64,000 nucleotides of DNA, from contig NC_085047.1 in NCBI RefSeq assembly GCF_963662255.1, positions 53,814,006 through 53,878,005 on the forward strand, read 5' to 3'. The translations under genes and the position numbers were made by a program. The notes below the pieces were generated by a model that worked only from the letters and a program-made list of their open reading frames with translations, ran no database searches and was not told where the DNA came from. Shown here one piece after another: positions 8,104-17,454 of the stretch (positions are counted from its first letter, which is position 1; the number at the start of each line of letters is the position of its first letter). This stretch comes from Cinclus cinclus (taxonomy: Eukaryota; Chordata; Aves; Passeriformes; Cinclidae).

Positions 8104-8427
8104 AAAAGGAACACTATACTTCAGGACGCTAACACCTATTTATTACAACTATGCACCATCTTTTTATACCCTCTATATGGTTTAAAATTTCTTATTGATC
8201 ACAATTAGTCAACATAGCAATCATTGGCAGAGAGTTTTATGCCCCTATTCTTCCCAAAGTCTTTCTAAAAATACTTTCCACATCTGTGGGGATTTTTTTC
8301 TAGTTCTCTTCTCCTTCCTCTCTTCTCAGTCTCCATGCCAACAACCTTGGTCAGAGACTACTTCTCAAAACAATCCTTATTCATTAACCCTTTCTAACTT
8401 ACAGATCAGATGTGGGTCCTACTATAT
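8077..8427 (-). mobile_element. LTR-like insertion splitting the antisense integrase
   Basis: The integrase frame is broken between NPPII (plus 8428-8442) and IIRH (plus 8071 and below). The 350-bp insert has, on the minus strand, a TATA-like GTATAAAAAG followed by AATAAA, as in an LTR. Flanking GATAAT (8071-8076) and GATGAT (8428-8433) may be a decayed 6-bp duplication. TG/CA ends are not clear. The part near 8100-8160 resembles 16086-16150. Confidence 0.55.
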
Positions 8428-9240
8428 GATGATTGGTGGATTTGGTTCTGCAAAAGAACTGTAAAAAAAATGTAAAACATACAACGCTTTGTTCAAGCAC
8501 ATTTGAGGTGTAGCCTGTGCCTCCCCACCTTTTTTTGTTTTTCCAAAGGGGATTTTAAAGTTTGGTGTGTTCTCTCAATGATTGCCTGGCCTGTGGGAGA
8601 ATGAAGGATGCCAAAGGAGTGACCCCCACCCCAATTCATTAAGAATGTCTCGAGCCTTTGGACTGTGTAGGCTGACCCATTTTCTGTTTTGCTGTCTTGA
8701 GGCACACCTAATGAAGCAATTGCTTGTAAAAATGTTAACATGCATGTTTCGCTGTTTCTCCTGTATGCAAGGAGGCAAAGACTGCACCTGAAAAGGTGTC
8801 TATTGATACATGAATATTTTTTAATCTCCCAAAAGGTGAGTATTTTGTGATGTTTGTTCACCACAACTGCAGACTCTGCAATCCTCTTGGATTCACTTCT
8901 CCAGTGGATACAGGAGGTTACATGAGTTGACAATCCAGACAAGCACTTAATGATTGCTCTCAAATGAACTCTGGAAATTTGAAATGCTCGCATAAGTGCC
9001 TGTGCATTTTGATGAAAAAATGCATGACTCAATTTTGCCTGCTCAAAAATGTTTGGCAAGGTGTCTGCAATTGACATCATTAATTTGTCTGTTTCTGCAT
9101 TCCCTTCCACCAAAAATCCTGGGAAAGAAGAATGTGCCCTGATGTGAGATATAAAGTGTTTGATCTTTCTGTGTTGTAAAATTTGCTGCATACATGACAT
9201 ATAATGATACAAATCATCATTATCAACGTTCTTTAAAAAT
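8428..9240 (-). pseudogene. pol: Antisense ERV RNase H end and integrase N-terminus plus core
   Basis: The open frame at 8493-9212 contains, in order, the RNase H C-terminus (IRAHSSFPGF, NAETDKL), an integrase N-terminal zinc-binding region (HAFFHQNAQAL) and the catalytic core. The core is damaged. The first catalytic segment (SIDTFSG) is shifted out of frame by an indel near 8810, and the second aspartate motif reads KTENG instead of KTDNG. The glutamate in IIERTHQT is kept. The frame then runs into the insertion at 8427. The order and strand match the reverse transcriptase at 10002-10568. Confidence 0.8.
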
Positions 9241-9611
9241 GACCCTTTGATTCTTTTGACTGCATTGGCTACATAAGCTGAATCTGTAATTAAACTGAGG
9301 GGCTCCTGAAATCACTGATATGCTCTGACCACTGCTGCCAATTCCACAATCTGAGGAGAACCTTCTACTTCTTCAATATCTGACTCCCATGACTTTGTTT
9401 TTGCATTTTGCCATGTTATGACTGATATATGTGTTTTTCCTGAACTGTCAGTAAATAGAGTTATGTGTCCAATGGAACTTCACTCAATATGGGTTTTTCT
9501 CTAAAACTTAATTTTGCTTGTAGCAATTTGTGACTTGGAAAATGAATTGAACAAACATCTGAATAATCTAGCAATGCAATTTGTAATTCCTCTGATTTTT
9601 GCAATGCCCAA
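9241..9611 (-). pseudogene. pol: Antisense ERV RNase H domain
   Basis: The minus strand encodes FTDSSGKTHIS, then a glutamate in PQIVELAAVVRAY, then LITDSAYVANAVKR; the fourth acidic residue is in AETDKL just downstream. All four residues of the RNase H active site can therefore be found, although an in-frame stop separates the third segment from the second. RNase H removes viral RNA from the RNA-DNA hybrid during reverse transcription. Confidence 0.7.
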
Positions 9612-9998
9612 TCAAAATATTCTTTTTTTCAATGGCAGATAAGTTGTTTTAAAATCGTTGCCTGTCATTGCTAACAGTCTTGCTCTGGCTCTGATTATGA
9701 TTTGGGCTGTCATTTCTAATGTTGTGAAAATTTTTTTTGGGGATCTGCAGGATAAGAAAACACATTCAATGATTAACAAAGGATCTTTTTTTAAGGTGTC
9801 CCATTGAAATATGAGACCATAAAGTTGCATTCTTTCTCCTAGCATTGCAGGAAAGTATGGTTGTGACATTGCACAACAATGTGCCTGTCTTTGTTGGAGG
9901 GCTTCAGCAACTTTGTCGAGGGCCTTTTGAGCTTCAGGTTGGAGGGTTCTTGGAGACTTGGTGTTACAGTCTCCTTTCAGTAAGTCGAAAAGTGGCAC
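9612..9998 (-). pseudogene. pol: Antisense ERV reverse transcriptase thumb/connection
   Basis: An open frame of 128 residues runs from PLFDLLKGD through LQPEAQKALDKVAEALQQRQ to ERMQLYGLIFQWD, the typical thumb and connection of betaretrovirus-like Pol. It lies between the palm (10002-10568) and RNase H. The RARARLLAM and YLPLKK segments are the usual tail of the connection. Confidence 0.75.
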
Positions 9999-10001
9999 AA
10001 G

Positions 10002-10568
10002 TTAATTGTTGGTGATTCCCAGAATTGGTCTGATCCAATTGATTTCTCCCAAAAGCTGCTGTAGATCTTGCAAATTTTGGACTTTGGTTCTCAGTTGTAA
10101 CTTCTGTGGCCTGGTTGCTAGCTCTGTGATTCTCCATCCCAAGAATTTCCATGGCAAGACTTCTTGGATTTTTGATGTAGAGACTTCCAGTCCTGTCTTT
10201 TGAACTCCTGCAATTACGCTGTCACGAGCTTCTTTCACTTCTTTCTGCATTGGCGTTGCAATGAGCAGATCATCCATGGAATGTATGAACATTGCTTGCG
10301 GATGTTTCTCTTGTGCTGGAGACAAGGCTTGTGCCACAAACCATTGGCAAATCATTGGTGAATTTTTGAGTCCTTGAGCAAGGACCACCCAATGATATCT
10401 TTGCAAAGGTTTTTCCTTTTTGATGCTTGGGACAGAAAATGTAAACTGAGGACCATTGTCTGGATGAAGTAGAATGTGGAAAAAACAGTCTTTAAAATCA
10501 ATAATTACAAGTGGCCAGTCTCTCAGTATCATCAAGAGAGATGGAAGTCCAAGCTGAAGTGGTCCCAT
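10002..10568 (-). pseudogene. pol: Antisense ERV reverse transcriptase palm, YMDD changed to SMDD
   Basis: The minus-strand frame (188 aa) shows the first catalytic aspartate in LVIIDFKDCFF, the LHPDNGPQFTFSVP segment, QRYHWVVLAQGLKNSP and the active-site motif HSMDDLLIATP. The usual tyrosine before MDD is replaced by serine. The frame is otherwise open through LGWRI and LLGEINWIRP. Loss of the tyrosine, the damaged integrase and an upstream stop near 10600 show that this is a dead copy. Confidence 0.85.
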
Positions 10569-10914
10569 TTCTTCAATGACCTTGTTGATTTTTCTAAGGT
10601 CATGGAGCAGTCTCCATGAATTTCAAGTTTTCTTATGGATGACGAACACTAGGGAATTCCAGGGACTACTTGTTGATTTGATGTGGCCTTTCTGCAACTG
10701 TTCTTCCACTAAGTTTCCACTTTTTTCTTTTTCTGGGGGCCACTGGTCCACCTAGACAGGATTGTCTGTCTTCCAGGTTAATTTCAGGGTGGTGAGTGCC
10801 TCAGCGACCCCTATTAAAAATCTACTTCTATTCTTGTTCTCCATTGTGATAGGATGTCTCTTCCCCATCCTCTGATAGATTTCTGCACAACAAAGGGAGA
10901 AATGATTGTTACTA
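10569..10914 (-). pseudogene. pol: Antisense ERV protease end and reverse transcriptase N-terminus
   Basis: The open frame 10752-10937 reads KRHPITMENKNRSRFLIG then EALTTLKLTWKTDNPV, the protease C-terminus running into the fingers of reverse transcriptase. A stop at the next residue (TAG after NPV) breaks it before the rest of the fingers. Upstream the sequence switches at about 10915 directly to gag capsid, so nucleocapsid and most of protease are deleted. Confidence 0.7.
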
Positions 10915-11225
10915 CTTGAGTCAAGTGATCTAGGCAAGAGGTGAATGGCTCCAATACTCCTTGCTTGACTTCTGTATGAATGCCCTCTAGAACTCCAGCA
11001 GTTGGATTTGCAGAATGGTTTTTTGAGCTGCTTTATTGATATCTGTGATTAGTTCTTGAGGCAGGACCACTGCTTGATATTCTGATTAATCATGAGAATC
11101 ACCTCCTGCTAATTCTGCTAATGTGAGGATTGCATTTGGACCTCTAGCATAGGTCTCTCTCAGTTTAGTGAGAGCTCTTTTCCATTTGACCTTCCATAGC
11201 ATGTATTGTGAATCTGGGAACATGT
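10915..11225 (-). pseudogene. gag: Antisense gag capsid fragment, homologous to the intact gag
   Basis: Minus-strand frames match the capsid of the 5408-7288 gag: SQYMLW-KVKWKRAL, ETYARGPNA and ITDINKAAQKTILQIQ align with residues about 357-435 there. It has a stop in SHD*SEYQ and frameshifts before the major homology region. It is therefore a sister family inserted antisense into the plus-strand provirus. Confidence 0.75.
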
Positions 11226-11345
11226 TAAGATTGTTGAGGCAGTATGTATGCAGTTATAAGGTTAATAATTTAATTATTAACGTTAATAATAATTAATAAA
11301 ATTAATAATAATTTAATTATTATCAGTCTCACAATCAGAAGGTCA
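11226..11345. repeat. AT-rich low-complexity stretch (TTAATAAT-like)
   Basis: About 11260-11330 consists almost only of TTAATAAT/ATTAATAA-type repeats, followed by two to three copies of CTAGTTCTAT. It lies between the gag fragment and the LTR-like block. I see no coding potential. Confidence 0.7.
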
Positions 11346-12051
11346 TATCTAGTTCTATCTAGTTCTATCTACATAGCTCTATCTAACCAAGAAATGCTAT
11401 CTAAAAACAAGAAGAAGAAGAAGGAACAAGAAGGAAGAAGAGCTGTCAGTTTCTTTTCTCCCTGGGTCTGCTCAGCTAGCTCTGGACTGTGGGAGATGAA
11501 AAATGCTGACAAGGACAAAGGTAACTGACAAGGAGGCTCATTCTCCTGGGACCACAGTCCCACTTTATTGAAGACCAACTTCCAAGGGAAAAGAGAGAGC
11601 AAACAGAAGGTGGTGGGTGATTTTGAACCCAGGGGAAGGGGAGGAGAGGAACAGAACCATAACCAATGGGATACAACCGATGGGGAGGGGTGAGGGGAGG
11701 ACTCAAACACCACCACAAACTTGGGGGAGTACAGAACAAACTATTTAGTGCAATACAATACCCAGAGATCATGTAATACAAAACAAACTACTTAGTGCAA
11801 TACAACAAAGAGCCACGTCCCCAAAATCCTCCATCTTGTTCCATACCTATTACTTTTTTTTAAAACGCAAAATTCCAAACCCTTCACTAGGTCATTACAG
11901 ACTTCATTCAAACTACACACTAGTGATTGTAACTCCGTTACTCAATTTTGGAAGCCTTCTCCAAGGCCTCAAGTCAAAAGCAGTGCTCCTTTTATGGTCA
12001 GTTTTAGAAAGCACAGAAAGTTCAAAACTCCCAGGTTTCAGGGTTCCAACA
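11346..12051 (-). mobile_element. Composite of two ERV LTRs, minus strand
   Basis: The right part (about 11820-12051) ends GGGTTCCAACA and matches 15730-15956 closely, for example CCTTCTCCAAGGCCTCA and AGAAAGCACAGAAAGTTC. The left part (about 11480-11800) resembles 22965-23330. On the minus strand both of these have a CAATAAAG or AATAAAGC signal in the middle and a GTTTGCTCTCTCTTT-like block. I read this as one LTR family nested in, or joined to, another. Confidence 0.6.
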
Positions 12052-12996
12052 CTGATATATTGATTATATAATGTGAATTCACAGAGTTTATAAAAGGCAT
12101 TAAACATAAGATGATATTACTGTATTTATAGCCAGCTTCTTATGTACTTTAAGATATCTTTGTGTAATTGTCTAAAAGATGTGTCATTTCAGGATCCTTC
12201 CTTTTTGTTCTCTAGCTGCAAATCATCTCCTCAACCAGGCTGACTCTCTAGCTGGTCCCTGCATTGGTTTTTCTCATTCTTTGGTCCCTTTTCTTGTTTC
12301 AGCAGGTTTCCTATTACTTGACCCAGTGCTGTCTCATAATTTTAAGTATTTTTCAGAGTTCCAAGAAAAGTTATCTGAGCTTCATTGTAAGATGCCTCTG
12401 AACTGCTAGTCTTGTGATTTTTCTCAGTTGTTATTACAGAAGCACTCCAGAAGCTTGCTATGTTTGAAGCATCTCTATCTTGAGAAAAACTTCCGAGGGA
12501 ACCACTTGTTAAATGGATTTGATAATTTTTTCACCTCAAGACCTTTCCTCACAGTTTCTGTTCTTAAGTTTTGTTCTAAAAAATGTGACAGGGAATTCCC
12601 TTCCAATTAGAGTTTAGGCTGTGGCCAGGCCTTAGCTCTACCTGGATGGGAAACTGTCAACAGACCCAGGTGTTTTCTGCATAAAAACAATATCTGAGTC
12701 ACTTTGACTTGGCAATTTGACAGTATGACAGCTGAACCTAATTTTAGGGTGAATTTGATGTTCATTATCTGGAGATAGTAATCTAATTCCTCACTGAATT
12801 GAGGCTTTTCAGCTTTTTGCAGACTCTGGGGTGATGACACAGTGTTTCAAAGATTGCTGGTTGCCTAATTTCATATATATGTGTCTATCATTTGAGATGT
12901 TGTTTACTGTTGTACCTGGCTTCACTACATATATCATTTTGTATTGTTGTTCCTTTCATATTTTTGTTGAGACTCATATGTGCTGTTTTTGAAATC
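12052..12996 (+). pseudogene. Unassigned plus-strand ERV 3' part, possible env tail
   Basis: The stretch ends at a polypurine tract and LTR start (12997-13080), so it should be the 3' end of a plus-strand ERV, normally env. Near the end, 12890-12990 can encode a hydrophobic, membrane-like stretch, consistent with an envelope transmembrane tail. Open frames at 12179-12409 and 12428-12610 show no motif I recognise. Confidence 0.35.
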
Positions 12997-13080
12997 AAAA
13001 GAAAGGGGGAGACAGAGGTGTCTTAGAGTGACTTTATGATGCTTGTATCCCCAACTGTCTGTTCTGTTGGTGTTAAATAG
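12997..13080 (+). mobile_element. Polypurine tract and start of an LTR, plus strand
   Basis: A purine run containing AAAGAAAGGGGGAGACAGAGG ends at 13018 and is followed by TGTCTTAGAGTGACTTTATG. The latter matches, on the opposite strand, the first bases of the LTR ending at 24135. Only about 60 bases of LTR remain before the sequence switches to integrase. The tract primes plus-strand DNA synthesis in retroviruses. Confidence 0.65.
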
Positions 13081-13099
13081 CGCTTCAGATGTGTTTAAA

Positions 13100-13275
13100 C
13101 AGTGTCTTATTTAATTTTTTTTTGCAGAACTGACCAGAAACCCAGAAACAAGACAAACTGAAGGTCCATTTCCACAAATAACCTGGGCAAAGAGTATGCT
13201 TGTGTTTCCACAGGTTTAGGACCAAAGTGGGTTCCAGCAAAGAATGCATCGAGCACAGCAACACACCCATGACCA
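13100..13275 (+). pseudogene. pol: Integrase C-terminus of the plus-strand betaretrovirus-like provirus
   Basis: The plus strand encodes TRNPETRQTEGPFPQITWAK and, after a one-base shift, a CVSTGLGPKWVPAKN segment. This is the same domain as the antisense copy at 7882-8103. It marks where the interrupted provirus resumes after the insert that starts near 7550. Confidence 0.7.
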
Positions 13276-14031
13276 TGAAAGCACAAAGATATGTACAAAA
13301 ATATGGATTCTTAGTGTAATTATATCTCAGTTATGTTTTCAGCACCTAGTTGTACCCCTTTACAATTACCATGGGGAATGTTTTTCATCTGTGAGGATAG
13401 AGCTTGGTCAGCCATTCCATCAAACACCATGTAGCATTGGAAGGCTTACTTTGCTGACACCTAGTGTAAATATGAATAAAGAATATAGACACGCAGGAAA
13501 AAGGTTTATCCATGTGTATAAATCAGACTGTAAAGATGATTTTGAATCCTTGGGCTTTGGAAAAATATTTTCAGCATCTGTACTTTTACCTCAACTTGCC
13601 TTGGCAGTAGCCCTAAAGTAATTGGATTGGTTAGGTTGCTGGTTAAGTAAGCAGACCAATGCTACTTCTCTCACACTGAGTGGTTTGTTATCCGATGTCA
13701 AATAGGTAAGACATTCAACTCTACGAAACAGAGCAGCAATAGAATTCCTTTCACTAGTGCATGGACATGGGTGTGAAGATTTTGATAGAATTTGTTCCAT
13801 GAACCTATCTGATCATTCAGAATCCATTCATAAAAGTATACAGCAACTGAAGGAAAGTGTAGCTAAGCTCAGTTAATGATGGGACATGGCTGATAAATTG
13901 AACCTTGCACCAGGGATGAAAGAGATTTTAAAGATAGGCATGTATATATTGATGGTCATCATAGTTAAACTTCTAACAGTGCTCCAATGCATGTGAAGGA
14001 TGATTGACAAATCCATCCAAGGAGTGTTTTT
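13276..14031 (+). pseudogene. env: Envelope (transmembrane subunit) remnant
   Basis: Downstream of integrase the plus strand carries an envelope relic. A LLPQLALAVALK stretch (to 13621) is followed, after a stop, by NATSLTLSGLLSDV, an NRAAIEF segment and HGHGCEDF with a C-X6-C spacing, in which the second cysteine of the usual CC pair is a serine. [10 protein letters not shown] follows at about 13800-13830. These are hallmarks of the retroviral transmembrane ectodomain. Stops near 13619 and 13707, and loss of the cysteine, show that it is not functional. The surface subunit is not recognisable. Confidence 0.7.
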
Positions 14032-14052
14032 GGTGGAAAGAGAAGGAGGAGA
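14032..14052 (+). other. Polypurine tract of the betaretrovirus-like provirus
   Basis: Apart from one T at 14033, the 21 bases are purines (GGAAAGAGAAGGAGGAGA at the end), directly before the TG of the 3' LTR. It confirms the plus orientation and the LTR boundary. Confidence 0.8.
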
Positions 14053-14610
14053 TGTTGGAATTCAAAATGTAAGGAATTCTCAGAACATTGGGCCTGTAAA
14101 TCAAAGTTTAGAAAAGAACACAGGATTTGACCTGAGGCCTTGGGAAAAGCTTCCAAGCTTAGGTGCTAGAAGAAAGAACGTAGACTTAAAGCTTAAAGCA
14201 GAGACATGTTAAGTTGAAAAAAGTTTAGCTATAGAGTTTAAGATATAGAAAGAATGAAAGTAGTTGCAAAGGTGACAAGAAGTCTTAGAATAGGTCTGTG
14301 TGTCAGAAGAGGTTTGGCTCAGAAAAGTCACACTGTAATTAGACGAAGATTCTTAGTATTGGCCTAATAATGTAAATATCTCTGTTGGCTGTGTTTTATT
14401 GGTTAATAAATCCTTAAGAGACCTTATAACCATAAATCTTGTGACTTCTAGCCATGCTCTCAATACCTGGAACAAGAACTCATGTTTTCTGTAGAAGATA
14501 AGAAAAATAAGTGTCCTTTCTAAGGACACTGGAAGTCCTATCTCTCTGCCTTATTCAGAAAAACAAAGAATCCCTGCATAACATTGTGTCATGGGAACAA
14601 TAAGCCCACA
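14053..14610 (+). mobile_element. 3' LTR of the betaretrovirus-like provirus, 558 bp
   Basis: TGTTGGAATTC...AAGCCCACA. It pairs with 4546-5102. There are five differences in the first 120 bases, none in the next 300 or so, and about twenty in the last 130. It contains the AATAAA signal at the same place as the 5' copy. Confidence 0.85.
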
Positions 14611-15091
14611 TATAGCACTTAGGTTTTGTGTTAAGAGATCTCTTATAGTTTTGTTTGTTGTGTGTAAGGATACAAGAGAGTCTGGAGTGGTTTCTCATTC
14701 ATTTGTTGTTACCCCCATTCTCTGTTTTTAGGAGGGGATGCACTCCAAAAGAGTGGTGTTTTATCACTGCAGTGGCTAGTTTTGGCCTGGGGCCATGGGT
14801 GGCATAATGAATTAGGTCCCACATTGCTGGTACGGAGGTTGTAAGTTCAGGTCCCATATGTTCCTTTTCTTGTTCTCTCTCACTCCCTGCTTATTAGTGT
14901 GTAGTGAGGTGGTTTTGATTTATTTCTGTGGTCTTTCCTGTTTATAAGTAGACATAGAGTGTATCTTCTCATGTGAAGATATGGATCAAATACTCACACT
15001 CTCCCTTACACTTAATGTTGAAAAACTGTCAGCGATTAACAGGCAAAAATTCATTGCTTTCAAAATCTGAATTATCAGACTCTCAGAACTA
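14611..15091 (+). mobile_element. Leader of the outer gammaretrovirus-like provirus (continued)
   Basis: Between the 3' LTR and the matrix frame there is no long open frame. It is in the right place to be the downstream part of the leader that begins at 4355. Confidence 0.4.
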
Positions 15092-15349
15092 ATGTGGCCA
15101 ACTTATAAATTGGCAAACAATGAACCATGGCCTGAATTTGGCAATTTAGATGAGGAATTAATTTCAAATTTGATGTGTTGCATATGCCAAGAGCCGTATT
15201 TCGGAGAATTAGAGTATGCTAGGCTTTTTATGATTTTATCACATCAGGAAAGGCTACTAAGACCTAAGAAAGAATATCATGCGATGCTTTTAAGAAAAAA
15301 GGGAAAAAAGGATGAAAAGAAAGAGCCTGCTCTCAGTCCACCACTGTAA
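15092..15349 (+). pseudogene. gag: Gammaretrovirus-like Gag matrix fragment
   Basis: An 85-codon frame begins MWPTYKLANNEPWPEFGNLD and continues with EYARLFMIL. The WP-x-F-G-x-L-D pattern followed by an aromatic Y-x-x-x-F stretch is typical of gammaretroviral matrix. The frame ends in a lysine-rich segment and a stop at 15349, much shorter than a real Gag. Matrix directs Gag to the membrane. Nucleocapsid and protease follow at 16955-17239. Confidence 0.6.
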
Positions 15350-15449
15350 CTGTGTGGTATTTGCACCACTTAATTAGTGGTTTGTCTTAAGTATATTCTG
15401 TCTTCACTCAGAGCCAGAGTTAAAAAACACGAAGGAAACTAATTTTCTT
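15350..15449 (+). other. Short stretch after the matrix fragment, nothing recognised
   Basis: No open frame or repeat that I can assign. It probably belongs to the decayed gammaretrovirus-like gag. Confidence 0.3.
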
Positions 15450-15956
15450 GTGTTCAGGCTTGGTTGTTTCTTAAATTTTATCTAAAGTAGAGAAAGTTCA
15501 ACAACACTTATAGCTACCAGCTAGAAGCAAGCAAAATGGAGGTGAACCTAGCTAGCTACAAGGTCTCTTAAAGATAAACAGTCCAATAGAGAATTAACAC
15601 CTATACTATTTATATTTTTGACCCAATAACCAAACTCCTGTGACCTGCAGTGCAACACTAACTGTCCTACTCAAAACTACTACCTGAAGAAGAAGGAGAA
15701 AGAACAAAAACAGACACCACCCAAAATCTTCCATCTTGTTCCGTACCTATTACTATATTCTAAAAACCCCCAAATTCCAAACCCTTCACAATGTGAAATT
15801 ACACACTTCTATTCTAACTACAAACCCATTATTCTAACTCTATCACTCAAATTTTGAAGCCTTCTCCAAGGCCTCAGGTCAAAAGCAGTGTTCTCCTGGG
15901 GGTCAGTGTCAGAAAGCACAGAAAGTTCAAAACTCTCAGGCTTCTGGGTTCCAACA
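15450..15956 (-). mobile_element. ERV LTR, minus strand, same family as 11820-12051
   Basis: The plus strand ends GGGTTCCAACA at 15956, giving a minus-strand start of TGTTGGAACCC. It shares long blocks with 11820-12051 and the CTGAGGCCTTGG block with the LTRs at 4546 and 14053. The left end is uncertain. Confidence 0.55.
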
Positions 15957-16954
15957 GGTGGGCACAGAGCCCACCATATGGGAGCTTCTAGAGGCTGGGC
16001 ATAGAGCTTCCCATCGAGAGGGTGGTGTCACCCACCCACCTCTGCCAATACAGGCGGGGGTCATGATGCTTCGTTTTGATCTCAAGGTACAAAAAACACA
16101 GCAGAGGACAACAGTATACTTCAGAATACTCACAGCAGAGCACTTTTATTTTGTGCTAACGACATAGTTATGCGATAGACGGTAGAGTTTAAGGAAACAA
16201 AGAGATAGAGAATAAGAGGGGGAAAGAAGGGAAGGGAGATAGCTACCAATGGATGGGACAGCATCCTTGTGGTCGTCAGCCAGTAGATGGGTGTCCTCGT
16301 GGATTTCTGCCAATGGACGAGTCTTCCCTCTGTGGGGAGATCTCAAGGGGCTTCTTCAAAGAGTCCCCTTCTTATAGTCTTTTGTCAAAGTGAATGACAT
16401 CTGGCCATGAGGTAGGGAGATTTATGAACCATTGTGTGTCCAGAGAAGAAGGCGCCGATATGTCTGGACTGGCACTTGTGACAGCACAGCACAGCACAGC
16501 ATGGTACAGTGCACCTGCGACAGTCACCTGGCAAGCATCTACCTCGGCCGGGTCAGAGCTCCTGTTCAAAGCCGACCAGGTAAGAAGCAAGTAGGGTACA
16601 TCGGGATCTTCTTGTGATGGTCGTGGGACAAATGAAGCAAACTTCAGACTGTCTCTTACAGTGGGCTCAGAGCCTCCCATTGAGAGGGCAGAGAGGGGAC
16701 CTTCCACCAAGGGGGCAGCACTTCTGCCACTCTCAGAGGTAAAAAGGTGTGCTTCAGTTTCCATGGAAACACCACTCACCTGCGGATGGGCTCAAGAGAT
16801 GATGTCTTGCCTGGTTGAGGGAGTCGGGCTGAGGCTGATTGGTTTCCATGGTGTTGTAGATCCTGTCAAGCAGAAATGGACAGTAGTATTAGTTCAGGTG
16901 GCTCCTCTGGAGAGGAACATGAGGGAGCAAGGTTAGACACCATCACACCATAAT
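15957..16954 (-). mobile_element. LTR-like composite sequence, boundaries unclear
   Basis: The section near 16086-16150 resembles the LTR-like insert at 8096-8160 (TATACTTCAG followed by TTTATT). Blocks at 15962-16045 and 16668-16735 resemble each other (CAGAGC, GAGAGGG, TCTGCC). An open minus frame at 16372-16779 has no motif I know. AGCACAGCACAGCAC repeats lie at about 16486-16500. I take the whole as minus-strand LTR material inserted into gag of the outer provirus. Confidence 0.4.
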
Positions 16955-17130
16955 AGTAAGCGGGTTAAGCAGGAGAAGTCACCCAAGAGAGCTTCTTCCC
17001 CTCTGGACAAAGATCAGTGTGCCTATTGCAAATAAAAAGGACATTGGAAAAATAATTGTCCAGTGTTGAAAAATAAACACCCCAAAAGACTGTGGAACAG
17101 GAATCAAAATGAGGAGAACCTAGGGCCTCT
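16955..17130 (+). pseudogene. gag: Gammaretrovirus-like nucleocapsid zinc knuckle
   Basis: The plus strand encodes DQCAYCK, a stop, then KGHWKNNCPVL. Apart from the stop in the middle, this is a single C-X2-C-X4-H-X4-C knuckle, as gammaretroviruses have. Basic residues flank it. Nucleocapsid binds and packages viral RNA. It is followed closely by protease in the expected order. Confidence 0.65.
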
Positions 17131-17139
17131 CACCCCACA

Positions 17140-17239
17140 GAGTCTTTGGTTACAGCTAAGCTGTGTAAAGATAACATTGAATTTGTGGTAAATACCGGAG
17201 CAACTTTTCTTCTGTTAAGTACTTTAGAAGGGTAATTGA
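17140..17239 (+). pseudogene. pro: Gammaretrovirus-like protease start, DTGA changed to NTGA
   Basis: The frame includes FVVNTGATFLLLSTLEG followed by a stop. The catalytic aspartate is replaced by asparagine. The frame is interrupted at 17244 by insertion B and continues at 24141. Confidence 0.7.
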
Positions 17240-17244
17240 GTCAC
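17240..17244. repeat. Left target-site duplication GTCAC of insertion B
   Basis: GTCAC immediately before the TGTCC end at 17245. The identical bases lie at 24136-24140, after the CA end at 24135. Removing the insert and one copy restores the protease reading frame direction. Confidence 0.8.
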
Positions 17245-17430
17245 TGTCCTGGTTTAGGGCAAATTTGGGAGGAAACATCTGAATGAGGTCCCTCTAGGAA
17301 ACAGATTCAAGCAGTCCCTCACCCACCTGGTTCAGGAAAATATTTCCTCAGAAAGAAGTAGGAAAAAACCTGTTTATTTAACAAGCAAAGCACTTCCCAG
17401 CACAAAAATGGATCTTTGCAATACCCATTT
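17245..17430 (-). mobile_element. 3' LTR fragment of the minus-strand ERV (insertion B)
   Basis: TGTCCTGGTTTAGGGCAAAT and the next 160 bases match 23498-23660 closely (CCCTCTAGGAAACAGATTCA, CCCAGCACAAAAATG). Only the R/U5 end is present. The U3 part is missing, and the sequence passes straight into protease at about 17455. The copy is thus truncated on its upstream side by the same deletion that removed pol and env. Confidence 0.75.
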
Positions 17431-17454
17431 CAGAGGAAGTCTATGCCAAAAATG

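Noticed and set aside
13085..13298. Two overlapping minus-strand open frames around the integrase relic
   Set aside because: They are antisense shadows of the plus-strand integrase C-terminus; the plus strand has the recognisable domain.
16372..16779. 135-codon minus-strand open frame
   Set aside because: It lies in LTR-like sequence, with no motif and no homologous frame elsewhere in the window.
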